A stretch of DNA of 64,000 nucleotides, taken from assembly GCA_009602725.1 (NCBI GenBank), contig WELB01000138.1:9026-73025 (forward strand). Reading direction: 5' to 3'. The notes below the pieces were generated by a model. The model saw only the letters and a program-made list of their open reading frames with translations, was not told where the DNA came from and made no database searches. The translations under genes and the position numbers were made by a program. How positions within the stretch are numbered: position 1 is the stretch's first letter; each line of letters starts with the position of its first letter. Positions 11,293 through 27,375 of the stretch are shown here, piece after piece. The DNA is from Spirogloea muscicola (taxonomy: Eukaryota; Streptophyta; Zygnematophyceae; Spirogloeales; Spirogloeaceae).

Positions 11293-11640
11293 TGGCCGCG
11301 CTTCTTCCTCGCCTTCTTACCCACGGCAAAGACAGCCTTCTTGCCCATGGCGGTGATGGCGGCAGGGTCCGGCAGGAAGCAGGCCGGCAGCAGCTCAAGG
11401 CAGGTGGCGTGGGCGCTGGCAAGCAAGGAGGAGCGGTGGGCAGAAGAAGCAAGTGCTCGCCCATTGAGAATAGGGGCTGGAAAGGCCAGCCCAAAAAAGA
11501 ATCAACAAAGAAGGGGGCCAGGGGAAGCGCTAAAGAAGACAAATGACACGAAGAAACAAAGCAGCTACGGAGCACTCAGTAACCCCTTCTAAGCAGCCTC
11601 AGGTCAGAGACGCCAGGCTCCTGGAAGTGGGTCCCCTGGC
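11226..11640 (-). repeat. Repeat-family copy with a conserved coding piece, minus orientation
   Basis: On the minus strand about 11426-11300 codes LASAHATCLELLPACFLPDP followed by AAITAMGKKA; a clearly related piece (LASTHATFLELLQACFYPEP, AAVTVMGKKA) is coded on the plus strand at about 48368-48455. The 11450-11500 part carries the reversed core (GCTCGCCCATTGAGAATAGG). Confidence 0.7.
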
Positions 11641-11859
11641 CAGAGCCAGAGAGGGCAAAAGGACGGTGGCTCCTGTTGGAGTGAGAGAGCTTGAGCTCAA
11701 TCGACCCCTTTTGCCTACATAGAAAGAATGCAAAATCATATGGGCACAGTGGGTCCCGGCGGGTCAGCCCGCCGGGGGCCCAAGGAGGGCCAGTTGCTTA
11801 GCAGGGGTTACTGAGTAATTTGTAGCTGCTTTGTTTCTCTGTGTGCTTGTTCTACTTAG

Positions 11860-12015
11860 CTGCAGACGGCTGTGAAAAGCCAGCCCGAAAAGAATTGACA
11901 AAGTTTCGGAGGGGCCAGAAAGTGCTCGCCCAGTGCAGAAGAAGGTGCTCGCCCATTGAGAAGAGGGGCTGGCAAAGCCAACCCAAAAAGAATGGACAAT
12001 GTTCAAAGCCAACAG
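11860..12015 (-). repeat. Repeat-family copy, minus orientation
   Basis: Contains two tandem versions of the reversed core, GCTCGCCCAGTGCAGAAG and then GCTCGCCCATTGAGAAGAGG, the second nearly identical to 9917-10004. Confidence 0.75.
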
Positions 12016-12239
12016 TGCAGAGGTCCGAGGTGTCCGTTAAGCTAGTCGGGCAGGGGCCAGCTGCAGAGCCGGCCCTAGGTGTCCGTTAAGCTATTGAGTC
12101 CAGGTGTTAGGCACATACTCACACGTGTGATGCGTCCACGTGTCACCCTGAACATCCGGGCAAGCCGCCCCTGGAAACGACAGGTGCTTCTTTAAGCGGG
12201 GCACTTTAGATAATATGTAGAATAACGAAACTTTATTCT

Positions 12240-12352
12240 AACAAGGAGGCCACCACGTGGCAGCGCGCCGGCGGGGGCGCCGGGACCGGCACCAAGGTGC
12301 GCCGTGCGATGTGCCAGGTGGACGACGGGAAGCAGCCCCCCGTCCGCCCGCC

Positions 12353-12388
<36 letters not shown>

Positions 12389-12665
12389 TGCCGGCGTCNG
12401 CTGACGGATTGCCGCCGCGGCGAGGGACAGCCGCTGGCCCGACCGGCGGGCAGCCGGTCGCCGGCCTCGTCCGGAGCGGCCCTGCCTGCACACTGATTGT
12501 GCGCAGCGCCGCGATCAGCGGGCGCGACAGGAGGGGCAGCCCCGCCTACGCCACTCGCGCTCCTGCGGCGGCGACCTGCGTAGCCTTCAAGAGCCGAGCT
12601 CTGGCCTTGGCCTCGGTGGACGTCAGGCCAGGCCCACGCCTGCTGCCGGCCCGGCTTGCCTTACA
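12240..12665. other. GC-rich 5' flank of the PLAC8 gene
   Basis: Contains a (CCG)n tract at about 12357-12390 and a single N at 12399. No supported coding exon. Confidence 0.4.
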
Positions 12666-15550
12666 ATGGGAGCGACTGACGAGGGCTTGATGATGAGGCC
12701 TGGAGCTGGCATCGCTACAGTGCCTGACTCAAGCCAGGCAGCGCCCTCCGCGGGCTACCCTGTGGCGCCTGTCAATTATTCACCAGCTGCAGCTCTGGGT
12801 CCGTTTCCTTGACCAGCAGCTCAACGCATGCGGTAGGCTGTCGTCAAGCCAGCTGTATCTTCACCTCTAATCATCTGTCAAATAGAGAATGTTTTCGTCT
12901 TTTCTCAGAGGAACTCATAGTGTTATTATTGCAAAGGTTATTGATTTATTATGACCCGGCATTCACATTTGTCCACGGCCCAGGGGTGGAGCCGACCAGC
13001 AAGTTTGATGTGCCGCAGCACCAGTCGTACATGCCGGTTTGTAGCCACGCCCTACAAGGCTCGTCCTTGACATCTAAACAGTGCAGCTGTCATCACGGCA
13101 GGATATAGCACTAAGTTGCCCGGAGTTGAGCTAGAAACTACAACCACAAACTCTTGCTTGTTCAAGTATGAAGCTTAATTTGTTAGTTGCAAGGAAGCTG
13201 TGTGCTTAATGAGGGGAACGTGTCAAATCGTTGTCAGGCCCCTATGAAGTCACATGTGTAGTGATGGCCACAAGCTCCCTGGTTTGTCGAACATCCTTTG
13301 CAGGGCTAGGCATGACTGCGTGATTGTTCTTACCAGGAGTTGTCATCTTGATCACCAGGACCCCAAGCTGGCAGCTTCGTCTGTGATACAAGACCAACGT
13401 ATAGCGGAGTTGGAGGCTGAGATCAGGCTTCTCCAACAGCAAAAAGCAGAGTTGATTGCTGCCTCTGGGGGCCAGGATCAGTTCCAAGAAGTCAAAACAC
13501 TTAGGATCCAGAATGAGGGCTACCAGCAGCAAATTCGTGTACTGGACACCAAGGTGCTTGCATTTAGGAGTTTCCGCAACGTGCCTTGCAGAGACTTGAC
13601 CCTGCATATGTCTTACCTGGGTTGTCATTTGCTGGCAAGGGTGTAGATTATTCTCTCAACAACTTGGGTTTGTTACTCGTTGCTGTATTTGCAGTCCATC
13701 TAAAATTCTCGCTTTGGCTGTCGATAAAAGCCTTGGGCATCTAAATAGTAAGTATTACGGTTCTTGATCTCAGGTGACAGAGCTTGAGGCACAGATTGCA
13801 CTGATCCACAAGCAGTATCCGACAGTGGTATTCCATAAGGGCCCTCCTCAACCATGGGATACATCTCTTTACGACTTCTACAAGGACAAGAATATATGTA
13901 AGCAGACCTTGTTGCCCGCATGACTCTCAGCACATCTTACAGGGTTGAGTTTGTCAATGAAGTGCAGGGGTTCACTCACTCAGATGTCGCATTTCCTGCA
14001 ACACTTGGGTGGGGTTGCTTGGTCTCTGGCATATTTCCTGTACATGGCAGGAAGAATCAGCATCACACAGCCTTCAATACAGCTCCGTAGTTGATCTGCA
14101 TGAGCTCCTGTCCACCCTGAAGTAGAAGTCTCTGCTGAGCAACTCTATGCTGTTTTTGCAGGTATTAAGGGCCTCTTTTGCCCTTGATAAATATAACCAT
14201 AATCATACGTACTCAGTACTGTAATATGACCTGATAAGAGATCTGGTAGTGTGAGCCTGACCGTGCCTAATTGCCAATGCCTGATTTGCTTGTGGAAACG
14301 CTGTAAAGTTCCTCTTTGATGTCAACTTTTTTCGATGCGTGTCGTTGATATTCAGAAAGAGCAACTTGAGGTCTTGCTTCAAGTGCGCTGAAGTTGCATA
14401 CTTGAACTTGACTGTAAGTAAGGTCCAACGTCTTGTACACTTGAATCTTGTATGGCTGTAGTGTACTCTTTGGCGAGAACGTGGCAACAATACTACACTT
14501 GGAGGAGTTGCAGGCTAGGGAGGCCATAGTATCCCGAGGCAATTGCTTCAAGCCTGCCATGGAGGAGATGGATCAGCTTGCAGATGCAGGCAAATCAGGC
14601 TTCCGCTTCACAACAGCGTACTACTCTAGCTATACCTACCTAAGTCTCTATGGTGTCATGAAGAGCCTACAAGCATGAGCACATACATAGGCAGGAAAGA
14701 CACCACTGTGTAGGTCATTTTTGGCCCAATGAAGTTGTATCCTACTTGCTGTTGCTTGATTTGCTTGACCGAATAACTGACTTACTGAGCAACTTTGTGT
14801 CATGGCACTACGCACAGGTGCTCCATCTACTGCTGCCTAGGTGGTTTCATCCAGATTGTCAGCATATGGATATTGGGCCCTGCTGCCGTAGTGATTACTT
14901 TAGCACCCTGTTATGCTTACGAGTACCGGTCTCGCCTTCGCCGCAAGTACAACCTTAAGGAAGCTCCCTTCTCCGACTTCTGCACAAGCTGTGTATGGTG
15001 AGCACTGCCTGCTAGTCCCTCCGGATTTGATGACTAACAGATGTCACCCCTCGAAGAGCTACAGCCTGAACATTATAGTACTGTATTGCACAGAACTGTG
15101 CTATATCGTAGTCAAACAGTCACTACTTCCTGTTGAGTATCAAGTGTGCAAGCATTTTGTCAGTGCTGTCTCCTTGGGATCATTCACCTCCAAGAGTTGT
15201 TGAGACCTGCCAGCAGGTTGCCCAATTTGCATACACTGATGCTATACCTACATGCTGTGCACATCTGTAAGCCTTACTCTGCAAGGGCCCCTCTGGCTGC
15301 AATGACTGAGACTTGCGATGCCTGCACCAGTGGACCCTGCGCTCTTTGCCAGGAGGCGAGGGAGCTCGACATCCGCTTCACCAAAGTCGAGGAGAACAAG
15401 CTGAAGGAGAAAATACGCAAAGACTTGGCAGCAACCTCAGCAACGCCAGGCATGGCGCCCGGCGACCCATATCCGCCCATGGGCATCCGACCCATGCCTC
15501 CAGCAGGCACTCAGACTGGGGCACCATCAATACAGGCGATGGCAAAGTGA
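12666..15550 (+). CDS. PLAC8 (Cys-rich) domain protein with N-terminal coiled coil
   Basis: Eight exons: 12666-12798, 12909-13036, 13359-13553, 13774-13897, 14162-14186, 14462-14617, 14818-14997, 15331-15550; phases sum to 386 residues. A Pro/Ala-rich start is followed by a coiled coil (exons 3-4: RIAELEAEIRLLQQQKAEL; VTELEAQIALIHK). The PLAC8 domain begins YDFYKDKNICIKGLFCPC and continues VLFGENVA, then CSIYCCLGGF (first hydrophobic segment), YRSRLRRKYNL, DFCTSCVCGPCALCQEAREL, all diagnostic of the family (plant PCR/FWL, cell number regulators). The tail is Pro/Met-rich. Known relatives are membrane proteins affecting metal transport or cell number; here the role is not known. Intron 5 (14187-14461) starts with AT, not GT: only that junction restores the CPCVLFG motif. 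The exon 2 start (12909) is the least certain boundary, because it adds an odd hydrophobic leader. Confidence 0.88.
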
Positions 15551-16096
15551 ATCATTGGACTCATGACTCCCCAGATTGTCATTGGATACTCCGGGCACAA
15601 GTCACACGCTAGTAAGCAAGCAAGCAAGTGGAGTTTCCAGGTGAAGATGGTGTGCCAGGACGAGTGCTTGGGTTCTGCATGACTGCTTGCAGGCATGCAA
15701 CTAAGCCAGCTACCTCCCTGCGGACCAGCTTGAGGCTGAAACAGGCCTTCAGGACTTTGATGAAAGATGTTGGTCAGTTAAGCAATAGCAATACCCAATA
15801 AATGAGGAGGCTCGCCCCTTAGCACAACTGTCAGATATATGAGTGGCAGTTTTGACATAGCAGTATACTTCATTTCGGACTAGGGGCTCTATCTTCCAGA
15901 GAGTTATAGTCAAACAAGCTAGTTCAAATAATGTCAAGTGTCTGCTTCCTACACATTTGGCCAATGCTTCTGGTTGGGCCGCAGTTTGCTAAGCAGAAAG
16001 GAGGTCACAGCAGTGTGGTGCTGGATATTAGGTTAGGCATTCGAGGCCTTTATGGTGTCCAATGTTGCCATGAGATGCCCCGACCTAGGCAGATGC
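15551..16096. other. Convergent spacer between PLAC8 and CutA genes
   Basis: No supported exon or repeat; 3' flanks of two genes ending toward each other. Confidence 0.5.
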
Positions 16097-17822
16097 TCAG
16101 CCCCTCTGCGTGCTATCTGCAATCCACTGGATGTACTTGCTGCTGCCGCCAACTACAGAGACCCCAATGGTCTCCGACAAGCTGCGCAATGGCAAATGAG
16201 AGTGACGCAATATGTTTTTACCATCAGTCAAGGCTTCAGCACTATGATTGCCAGCTGTAATCCATCTAGCCCCGTGCTAAATGAAGGAGCGGATAGTGAT
16301 AGTGATCTCTCTATAGCAGCATGAAAAGACAGGCAGTCAGTCACAAGGTGCGAGGCTTGCAGGGCATATAGTGAAAGTAAAGCAGTTATTAGGCAGCGTC
16401 CTCACTCATAGGGATGATGTGCTTTCACAAAGTCGGTGACGTCGTGCAGTAGAGCATGCTGGGTCTTCACAATGAGGAGCTCTTCTTGGTCCATCTCCAA
16501 CTGCATATCCACAGACCCACAGGGCCTCACAGAGTGACTTAGAGCTATTAAATCTAGCTCGTGTTTACCGCGTGTCCTAGTTTTGGTGCTTCCAGCCTAA
16601 CCTGTTACGGAGCCCTTGTGGGCAACCATACATTCATTAGTCATGATCTTTAGGCATACTTGTTGTGGATATTGATGAACCGACTGCCTCATTCTAGGTA
16701 GTCATGCAAATGGCATAAGGCCATATTATGCCTGAGCTGTCTCTAGGAGAACAGAGAAGCTTTTGCAGTATGAAGTTGACAGTATCGCGCAAGGGGAGCA
16801 ATCAATCAATTACCTTTCCTTCCCACCAATACACAGATTCAACTCCTGCACAGCATGACAAGTTCACGCCTATGGACCAAGTTACTGAAAGAGGAGCTCT
16901 CTAATTTGCAATCTTGACACTGCAGGTCGTCTCTACAGATGGGAGGTCCAGTATCCTTTGTGTCCTACCTGGCTCATGCACGTGTCACATTGTTGCACAA
17001 AGACAAATGCAGCAGATACCCGGTATGCTTTCTGATTTCAGCTACCAGTACCTGGTATCCTGTTCACGCAGGCGGCAAGCTTGCGCTCCACCAGCCCCTT
17101 TGCCAGCATCTGGCCTGCTCGCAATGCACATGAAGACATCTCTGATTTACTTACTATGCCACGTTGCCAAAGGCTTTGCAGGTGCAAAGGTCCAAGCCAG
17201 TAAGATGCAACTTCAACCAGCCCCTACTTCTTGTCAAAGAGATCGGAACGAGGGTTGCGCAGCCCAAGACAAGGCGGCAATGTGCAACTGCGCACACTCT
17301 GAATAGCCTGGTCGCATGTTGGTGCTATCCTGTGCTTTGATACCATTCAAGGTTGTAGATGTCGAGGACCTGTCGTCACATGGTCTGAAGCCTACAGCTT
17401 GTGCTTGGGATCTGAGGGAATTGGCTTCCAGAGTACGAATTTGATTGAAGGGCTTGGTTTTCAGGGTGTATAAGTGGAAATTGTAAGCTGAACAGCAATG
17501 TTAAACCCCAACACAAGCTTATGCAAGTAATATAACTCGATTCTGTGCTAAGAAGTCTGCATGCAGGCATGCTGGGTAGCAGCTTACCAGTCTCCTTGTT
17601 GGGCACACTCACAAAGGCAACTATAGCCGAGGGCTCGGCACTGCCCACCGCCGTGCTCGTCATTGTTGAGACAAACTTCAGCGTCGCAGCCGTTGCCATC
17701 CTGGGGCCTGCTCCGCACGGCAGGCTAACAAGGGCGGCAAGCGAAGCGGCCTTAGCGAGGTAGCCGACGAGGGAGCGGCGCCAGCAGGCGGCGCTTGTGT
17801 GGGCGCTGGCAAGCAGCTGCAT
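16097..17822 (-). CDS. CUTA: CutA divalent-ion tolerance family protein
   Basis: Five exons, read downward: 17822-17588, 17114-17052, 16845-16814, 16500-16406, 16181-16097; phases agree and give 169 residues (plant CutA about 180). Exon 1 carries an Arg/Ala/Ser-rich leader suited to plastid targeting, then SAIVAFVSVPNKETG, the first strand of the CutA fold. Following exons give MLAKGLVERKLAACVNRIPG, VESVYWWEGK, MDQEELLIVKTQHALLHDV, FVKAHHPYD, and VVGGSSKYIQWIADST, in the family order. CutA is a small trimer; copper binding and roles in copper tolerance or acetylcholinesterase anchoring are reported for relatives, but its biochemical role is not settled. Start 17822 is the first ATG in frame; a later Met before ATAATLKF would remove the leader. 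The gene lies head to head with the gene starting at 17944. Confidence 0.93.
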
Positions 17823-17943
17823 AGGCAGCCTGCGCAGATGCAGCACAGCCTCTTGTGGTGGCTGTCAGCTTCACAGTGGTCGTGCAGCCTACAGTTTTTA
17901 CTGTAAACCCTTACTCTGAAGCCCATCAAGCCCAACCCCAACC
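17823..17943. promoter_or_regulatory. Likely shared bidirectional promoter
   Basis: Only 121 bases separate the CutA ATG (17822, -) and the ATG at 17944 (+). Any 5' leaders and promoters of both genes must overlap here. No TATA box is evident. Confidence 0.5.
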
Positions 17944-18614
17944 ATGAAGTCTGCCATGCAGAAGCAATATCTTGGTTCATTTGCCGGAGACTGGCGGCGC
18001 ATGGAGCTGCAACCGTCAAGAGCTCGAGCCCCAGAAACAGAGCGCGAAGAGCAAGGGCAGGAGGAGCCACAGCCAGCAGCTGAGCAAGGGGCAGGGTAAC
18101 TTGCGTGCATTGAGAAAATGGAAGGCCAAAGTGGCCAAGTATGAAGACAAGCGCATCTGATGACGTAAATTACGCACTGCAAATTGACTTGATCAGTGAC
18201 CACAATGAGCACATAGAGGCCGCTAAGCGATTCCTGAATACCGGATGGCAACATCCCAAGCCCTTCTGCCACCAACTAGAGCTCGCCCAGCTCTCTGGTG
18301 CAAAGCATGAGCGTGAGTGCGCTGCAAAACAGGCCCTCACACGACTGCCCAAAGACGATGCCAAGGAGCGAGAGCCAAGGAGAAGCTGCGCACTGGAGCC
18401 TGGCAACGGGACGAGGGCCCGGCGAGCTGACTGGAGCGCTCGCGGGCAGGGGGCGCCCGTCCCAGCAGCTGCGCAGCGCCCGGGAGTGCATCCGCGAGCT
18501 CGCCTTTCGGCAGCTCCCTCTGAGCTTAAAGAATGCAGCTCAGCGCAGGCGCTCTGGGATGGCAAAGCCAAGGGGCACAGAGACTGGGGCTTGCGTCCAG
18601 CGAGGTGAACGGAG
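17944..18614 (+). CDS. Unrecognised small gene, start and first intron only
   Basis: Exon 1 17944-18095 (MKSAMQKQYLGSFAGDWRRM, then an Arg/Glu/Gln-rich stretch) joins in phase to an exon starting at 18197 (DHNEHIEAAKRFLNTGWQHP, then KPFCHQLELAQ). A GTGCAA donor at about 18297 is possible, the same donor word that Erlin exon 2 uses; downstream structure is unresolved, and frames around 18370-18600 are rich in Arg and Ala (LRSARECIRELAF). The protein looks soluble, charged and helical. I do not recognise it. The end coordinate marks the limit of coding-like sequence, not a defined stop. Confidence 0.45.
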
Positions 18615-19118
18615 GCTCAGCGGCGTCGGCTCTGTCGTGCTGCTCCACCGTCGCAGGCACAGGATGCCCAATTGCTGCGTGCGCAGCTGGGCGTCGGATG
18701 CGATGGCCCCATCAGAAGACAAAACGTGGCCTTCCCAATGGGAGTGAGGGCTGTGAACACGTCGTGAAAGGGCCAATTGCAGTCATCTCAACTACGGTAC
18801 CACCTTCGCCTTGCAGCTCTTCCCTCTGACTTGCCATCGCGATTGTGAACCTTTGATCATACCAATGCAAAGGCAGGTGTTCCAGCACAACGGTCTCCTC
18901 CAGAGCCACAAGCTTGACCTTGCGAGCCCTCACTCTGGGCCGAATTGTTTATGGCCCACTCTGCAGTGCCCAGGCTTATTTGATGAGCCGCCTGCAACTG
19001 GTGCTCACTCTGTCACTGATTCTTTTCGCACCCCTAGCCCCCCCCCCCGCTCCCGACCGTTGGGCGCCCGCGCCCGCCGCTCGCGCCGCCGCCGTCGCCG
19101 CCGCCGGCGGCGACGGCG
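18615..19118. other. Spacer up to the first assembly gap
   Basis: No supported gene; GC content climbs sharply into a CCG-rich stretch (19036-19118) at the gap edge, which is a likely cause of the gap. Confidence 0.5.
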
Positions 19119-19950
19119 NNNNNNNNNNNNNNNNNNNNNNNNNNNNNNNNNNNNNNNNNNNNNNNNNNNNNNNNNNNNNNNNNNNNNNNNNNNNNNNNNN
19201 NNNNNNNNNNNNNNNNNNNNNNNNNNNNNNNNNNNNNNNNNNNNNNNNNNNNNNNNNNNNNNNNNNNNNNNNNNNNNNNNNNNNNNNNNNNNNNNNNNNN
19301 NNNNNNNNNNNNNNNNNNNNNNNNNNNNNNNNNNNNNNNNNNNNNNNNNNNNNNNNNNNNNNNNNNNNNNNNNNNNNNNNNNNNNNNNNNNNNNNNNNNN
19401 NNNNNNNNNNNNNNNNNNNNNNNNNNNNNNNNNNNNNNNNNNNNNNNNNNNNNNNNNNNNNNNNNNNNNNNNNNNNNNNNNNNNNNNNNNNNNNNNNNNN
19501 NNNNNNNNNNNNNNNNNNNNNNNNNNNNNNNNNNNNNNNNNNNNNNNNNNNNNNNNNNNNNNNNNNNNNNNNNNNNNNNNNNNNNNNNNNNNNNNNNNNN
19601 NNNNNNNNNNNNNNNNNNNNNNNNNNNNNNNNNNNNNNNNNNNNNNNNNNNNNNNNNNNNNNNNNNNNNNNNNNNNNNNNNNNNNNNNNNNNNNNNNNNN
19701 NNNNNNNNNNNNNNNNNNNNNNNNNNNNNNNNNNNNNNNNNNNNNNNNNNNNNNNNNNNNNNNNNNNNNNNNNNNNNNNNNNNNNNNNNNNNNNNNNNNN
19801 NNNNNNNNNNNNNNNNNNNNNNNNNNNNNNNNNNNNNNNNNNNNNNNNNNNNNNNNNNNNNNNNNNNNNNNNNNNNNNNNNNNNNNNNNNNNNNNNNNNN
19901 NNNNNNNNNNNNNNNNNNNNNNNNNNNNNNNNNNNNNNNNNNNNNNNNNN
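19119..19950. other. Assembly gap (832 N)
   Basis: Run of N. Open frames that cross it are meaningless. Confidence 1.
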
Positions 19951-20549
19951 GCACTTCCGGCCATCCTTCCCCACCCCCCCATCCCTCCTGCTATGGATGC
20001 TGCCTCACTCCTCCTCTAGCAGCTCCAGCAGGACAGGATGTCAAGGCCCCAATCGTGGCACTTCCAGCCCTCTTCTCCCCCCCACCCCCTCCATTCCTCC
20101 TGGCACAGCTGCTGCCTCACTCCACTAGCAGCTCCAGTAGCTGCTAGATGCTAGCTGCTACGTCATAAGATGTGCTTACCTCTGTACTTGGCCATACTGG
20201 CCTTCGATTGTTTCAAATACACGAAATTTCTTCTTGTCACCACCCCTCGCTGCTGCGTGAGCACTGAGGCAGGTGGCTTGGCGAGCTTGGCCCGCTTCAC
20301 ATCATCTGTGGTTAGACGTCTGTCAACAGTGAGTCCCATCAGATGCAAGCGGAGGGCAGCTCCTGACTGTTGGCACCAATGTACCCAGACACTGACGAGC
20401 ATCTCACAAGCTTCCACACTTCAAATCCCAGTTGTCGGGCTTCACCACCCGCTTCCTCATCTTGCGGGGTAAAGCTTATGCAGCAAATGCGTCTGTCCAG
20501 TGTGCGACTTGAAGCACAAAAAAGGAAACTGAACAAGCAAAGAGCCTGC

Positions 20550-24791
<4,242 letters not shown>

Positions 24792-26985
24792 CGCCAGTCT
24801 CGGCCGCCTTGGGATGCCGGAGGGTGCTCCAGCAAGACACCAATCCAGCAGCCGCCCAAGCACAAGCACAGCTTCTACGCTACCTCCATCCTCCAGGCAC
24901 GGCCACGGCGCTCCGGCGGCGGGAGGCGCAGCAGGGCCGGCGGCGACGGCGGCGGCTGGAGGCAGATGCGTTGCCTCCTGCAGACAACGGTTCTAAATCT
25001 TAAACCCAGGACTGGACCTTCCTTCCCAAGCGCTTCTTCCAGCGTGGAAGCTGACAGTTCGGGCTCCCTATCAGGTGGCTGCTACCTGGCAACCAGCGTT
25101 GACTGTATTGTCCATTCCTTGGCATGTTGGCCTCACATCCGATTAACTATCTCCTCCATCTGGACAACGCGACCAAGCTTTCATTCAATCTGTTCATCGC
25201 GTAGTCTGTGCACGCCAGCATTTATCATTCTTGGACTTATCGAAGCCATCTAGCAATCGACGCCCTCGCTCATGACCGCGGAGCTGGCACCTGATACCGC
25301 CAACTAGGCAACAAGCTACTGTCTCTGCCCAGCCAGCACTGTCGCCAAAGCAAGTGGCAACAGTTCGTCGCCTCTGCAGTCGCTGCTGGAGCTCTGCCCA
25401 TGGGTCGCTCGCTTTGAATCTCACGATTGAAGTGCAAAGGCTGCCGCAACAGACTCCCATCTCGCCTCACATGGTGAATGTAAACAACAGTACGCATATG
25501 CAACGAGCAAGCGCAGGTTGCCTACGATCCCACTGAGCAAGTTGCAGAGCAGAGCACTCATCATGGTCCCTTGGCAGGCGTTAATACTAGTTGCACTTCT
25601 GTAAGACCCGTTTGCTTTCACGTCCTCCCAGTTTCCCTCATGCAAGCACATTTGCCCAATGGATCAGTTCTTCTGCAGGGTCCACCTTGTAAGTCCTGGA
25701 CCTCACAACCTAGCAATATGGCCTTTGGTCCTCATTGATTGTAAGTAGCTGTCAAATATAAGTGAGATTACTTCAGAGCTCGTATTCACTAGATATTCTA
25801 GTCGAGTAGGTTAGTGGATGCGAGCTTGACTCCTCTTGCTACTAGCTTGTGCATATTGAAGTGGCAAGCTTAGGCTCTGTGCTTGTTTCGCCGCCAACAT
25901 ACAGAGGAAGTATAGTCAGCTGAACTCAGGTAGTGTGCGACGTGTTTCTGGTAGTCTGTAGAGCAGATCATAGTCAAGTTGAGCTCGAGGCACTAGCAAA
26001 ACGTCCTACCTTTAGAACTTAGGCTACGCATGCAGGAGGCCGCGACGTTTGACAGCAGCACAGTGACAGTGACTATGCAACAAGGGCATGGTGTTCCAGC
26101 CGTTGACCGTTCTCGATGGTGAAGCGCTTGTCGCATAAGTTCCAGTACTCACTTAAGCATCCCGTCGACCTCGCTCTGAACTTCGGAGTCAAGCTCCTAC
26201 ATGCTTCAAATGCCACTACTGTGCCGTACAATAGGTTGTCCTGGACACACCTAAGATTTTGGCTGCCTTAAGTGCAGGGTCAATATCTTTGCGGTGCATC
26301 ATTAGTTTGGATGGTGCAGGGATCTTAAGGGCCCCACACAGCCTCATAGACGTCAAGGTTTACACAAAACCCCCCTGCAGTATTCAGAGCAGAGAGTTGT
26401 TCTGGTGCCAGATACACACGCTTGACACCCCTTTGATCAGCATCTCTTCAATCACATGCATCCAACTCAACTTGGGGCCTTGCCGCCTCTTCTTACCTAT
26501 CCTGCACCCAAGGGGCTGATTGCCAGGCAATCTTGCGCCATCAAAGCCACAGGACACGGTATGCAGCTGCGGCGCCGCTGCTTGCGCCACCTATGTGCAA
26601 CTCCCTCGCTTGTTGAGGTCCCACTGGGCGACGTTGACCAGACCGGCGCGTACCAAAAGCAGCAAATGCCAGAGGCCGAGCTCGCGAAACCATCACATCA
26701 AGAGTATTGCGGAAAGGGGGAAAATCGCGTGGTCTGTATGCAAAGGAAGGAAGGCCAAGCCGAGCCTCGTGAAGCCAAAAGTGGATGGGGCTACACAAAG
26801 TAAAGCCTTGGCTACAGTGACCAACTTATTAGGGCGGAAGCACAGAAGGGGAACTTCAGTGCCGACGAGTGAGCACAAGCAATCCCGACAGGCTAACTTG
26901 GGAGCCAAAGCACCGCGGAGATAGGTTCTTTCAATGGGGGCCACGGCTCTGGAAAAAAGTAAGCTCCTCCCAGGGGCCGAAGTCT
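24792..26985. other. Gene-poor stretch
   Basis: No exon chain could be supported on either strand. Short open frames (for example 26590-26384, minus) lack recognisable motifs. Confidence 0.45.
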
Positions 26986-27375
26986 GTGAAAAAAATTTGA
27001 TGCGCCTCAGTCTTGCTGCAGCGGTCAATAGCACGCGTGCTGCATCTGCTTTGCCGTATTTGCACAGTGGCTGCAGTCTCTGGCCCTAGCTGTGTGTTTC
27101 CCTTCTTTCCGGCACCTGTTGTCGCTCTTTGGTTTTTGTCCATTGTTTTTTGGCTGGCTTCTGCCAGCTCCTCTATCTGGCCCTGCCCAGGGGACCCGCT
27201 ACTCGAAGATTCGTTCTCCGACCTGCGGCTGCTCAACAGGAGTTACTCAGTGTTTCGCCACCCCCCTGGGATTCCTGTGTATTTTAGCGCTTTCTCTGGC
27301 CCCTTCAACCCATATTCATACTTCTAACATTATTTTGGGCTGGCCACTTACAGCCGCCGCCCTCTCCTGGAGGCT
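26986..27375 (+). repeat. Decayed repeat-family copy, plus orientation
   Basis: Starts with a coding relic (TTGATGCGCCTCAGTCTTGC, reading LMRLSLAA, compare RMRLAVSL), then CAACAGGAGTTACTCAG, then two versions of the core (TTTTTTGGCTGGCTTCTGCC at about 27147; TTTTGGGCTGGCCACTTAC at about 27331). Confidence 0.7.

Noticed and set aside
16925-16960. Plus-strand peptide GRLYRWEVQ, resembling the CutA segment between exons 2 and 3, in the opposite orientation to the gene
   Set aside because: The true exon (VESVYWWEGK) is on the minus strand at 16845-16814 with matching phases; the plus-strand match is coincidence.
18811-20128. Long open frames across the 832-N gap
   Set aside because: They consist mostly of unknown bases.
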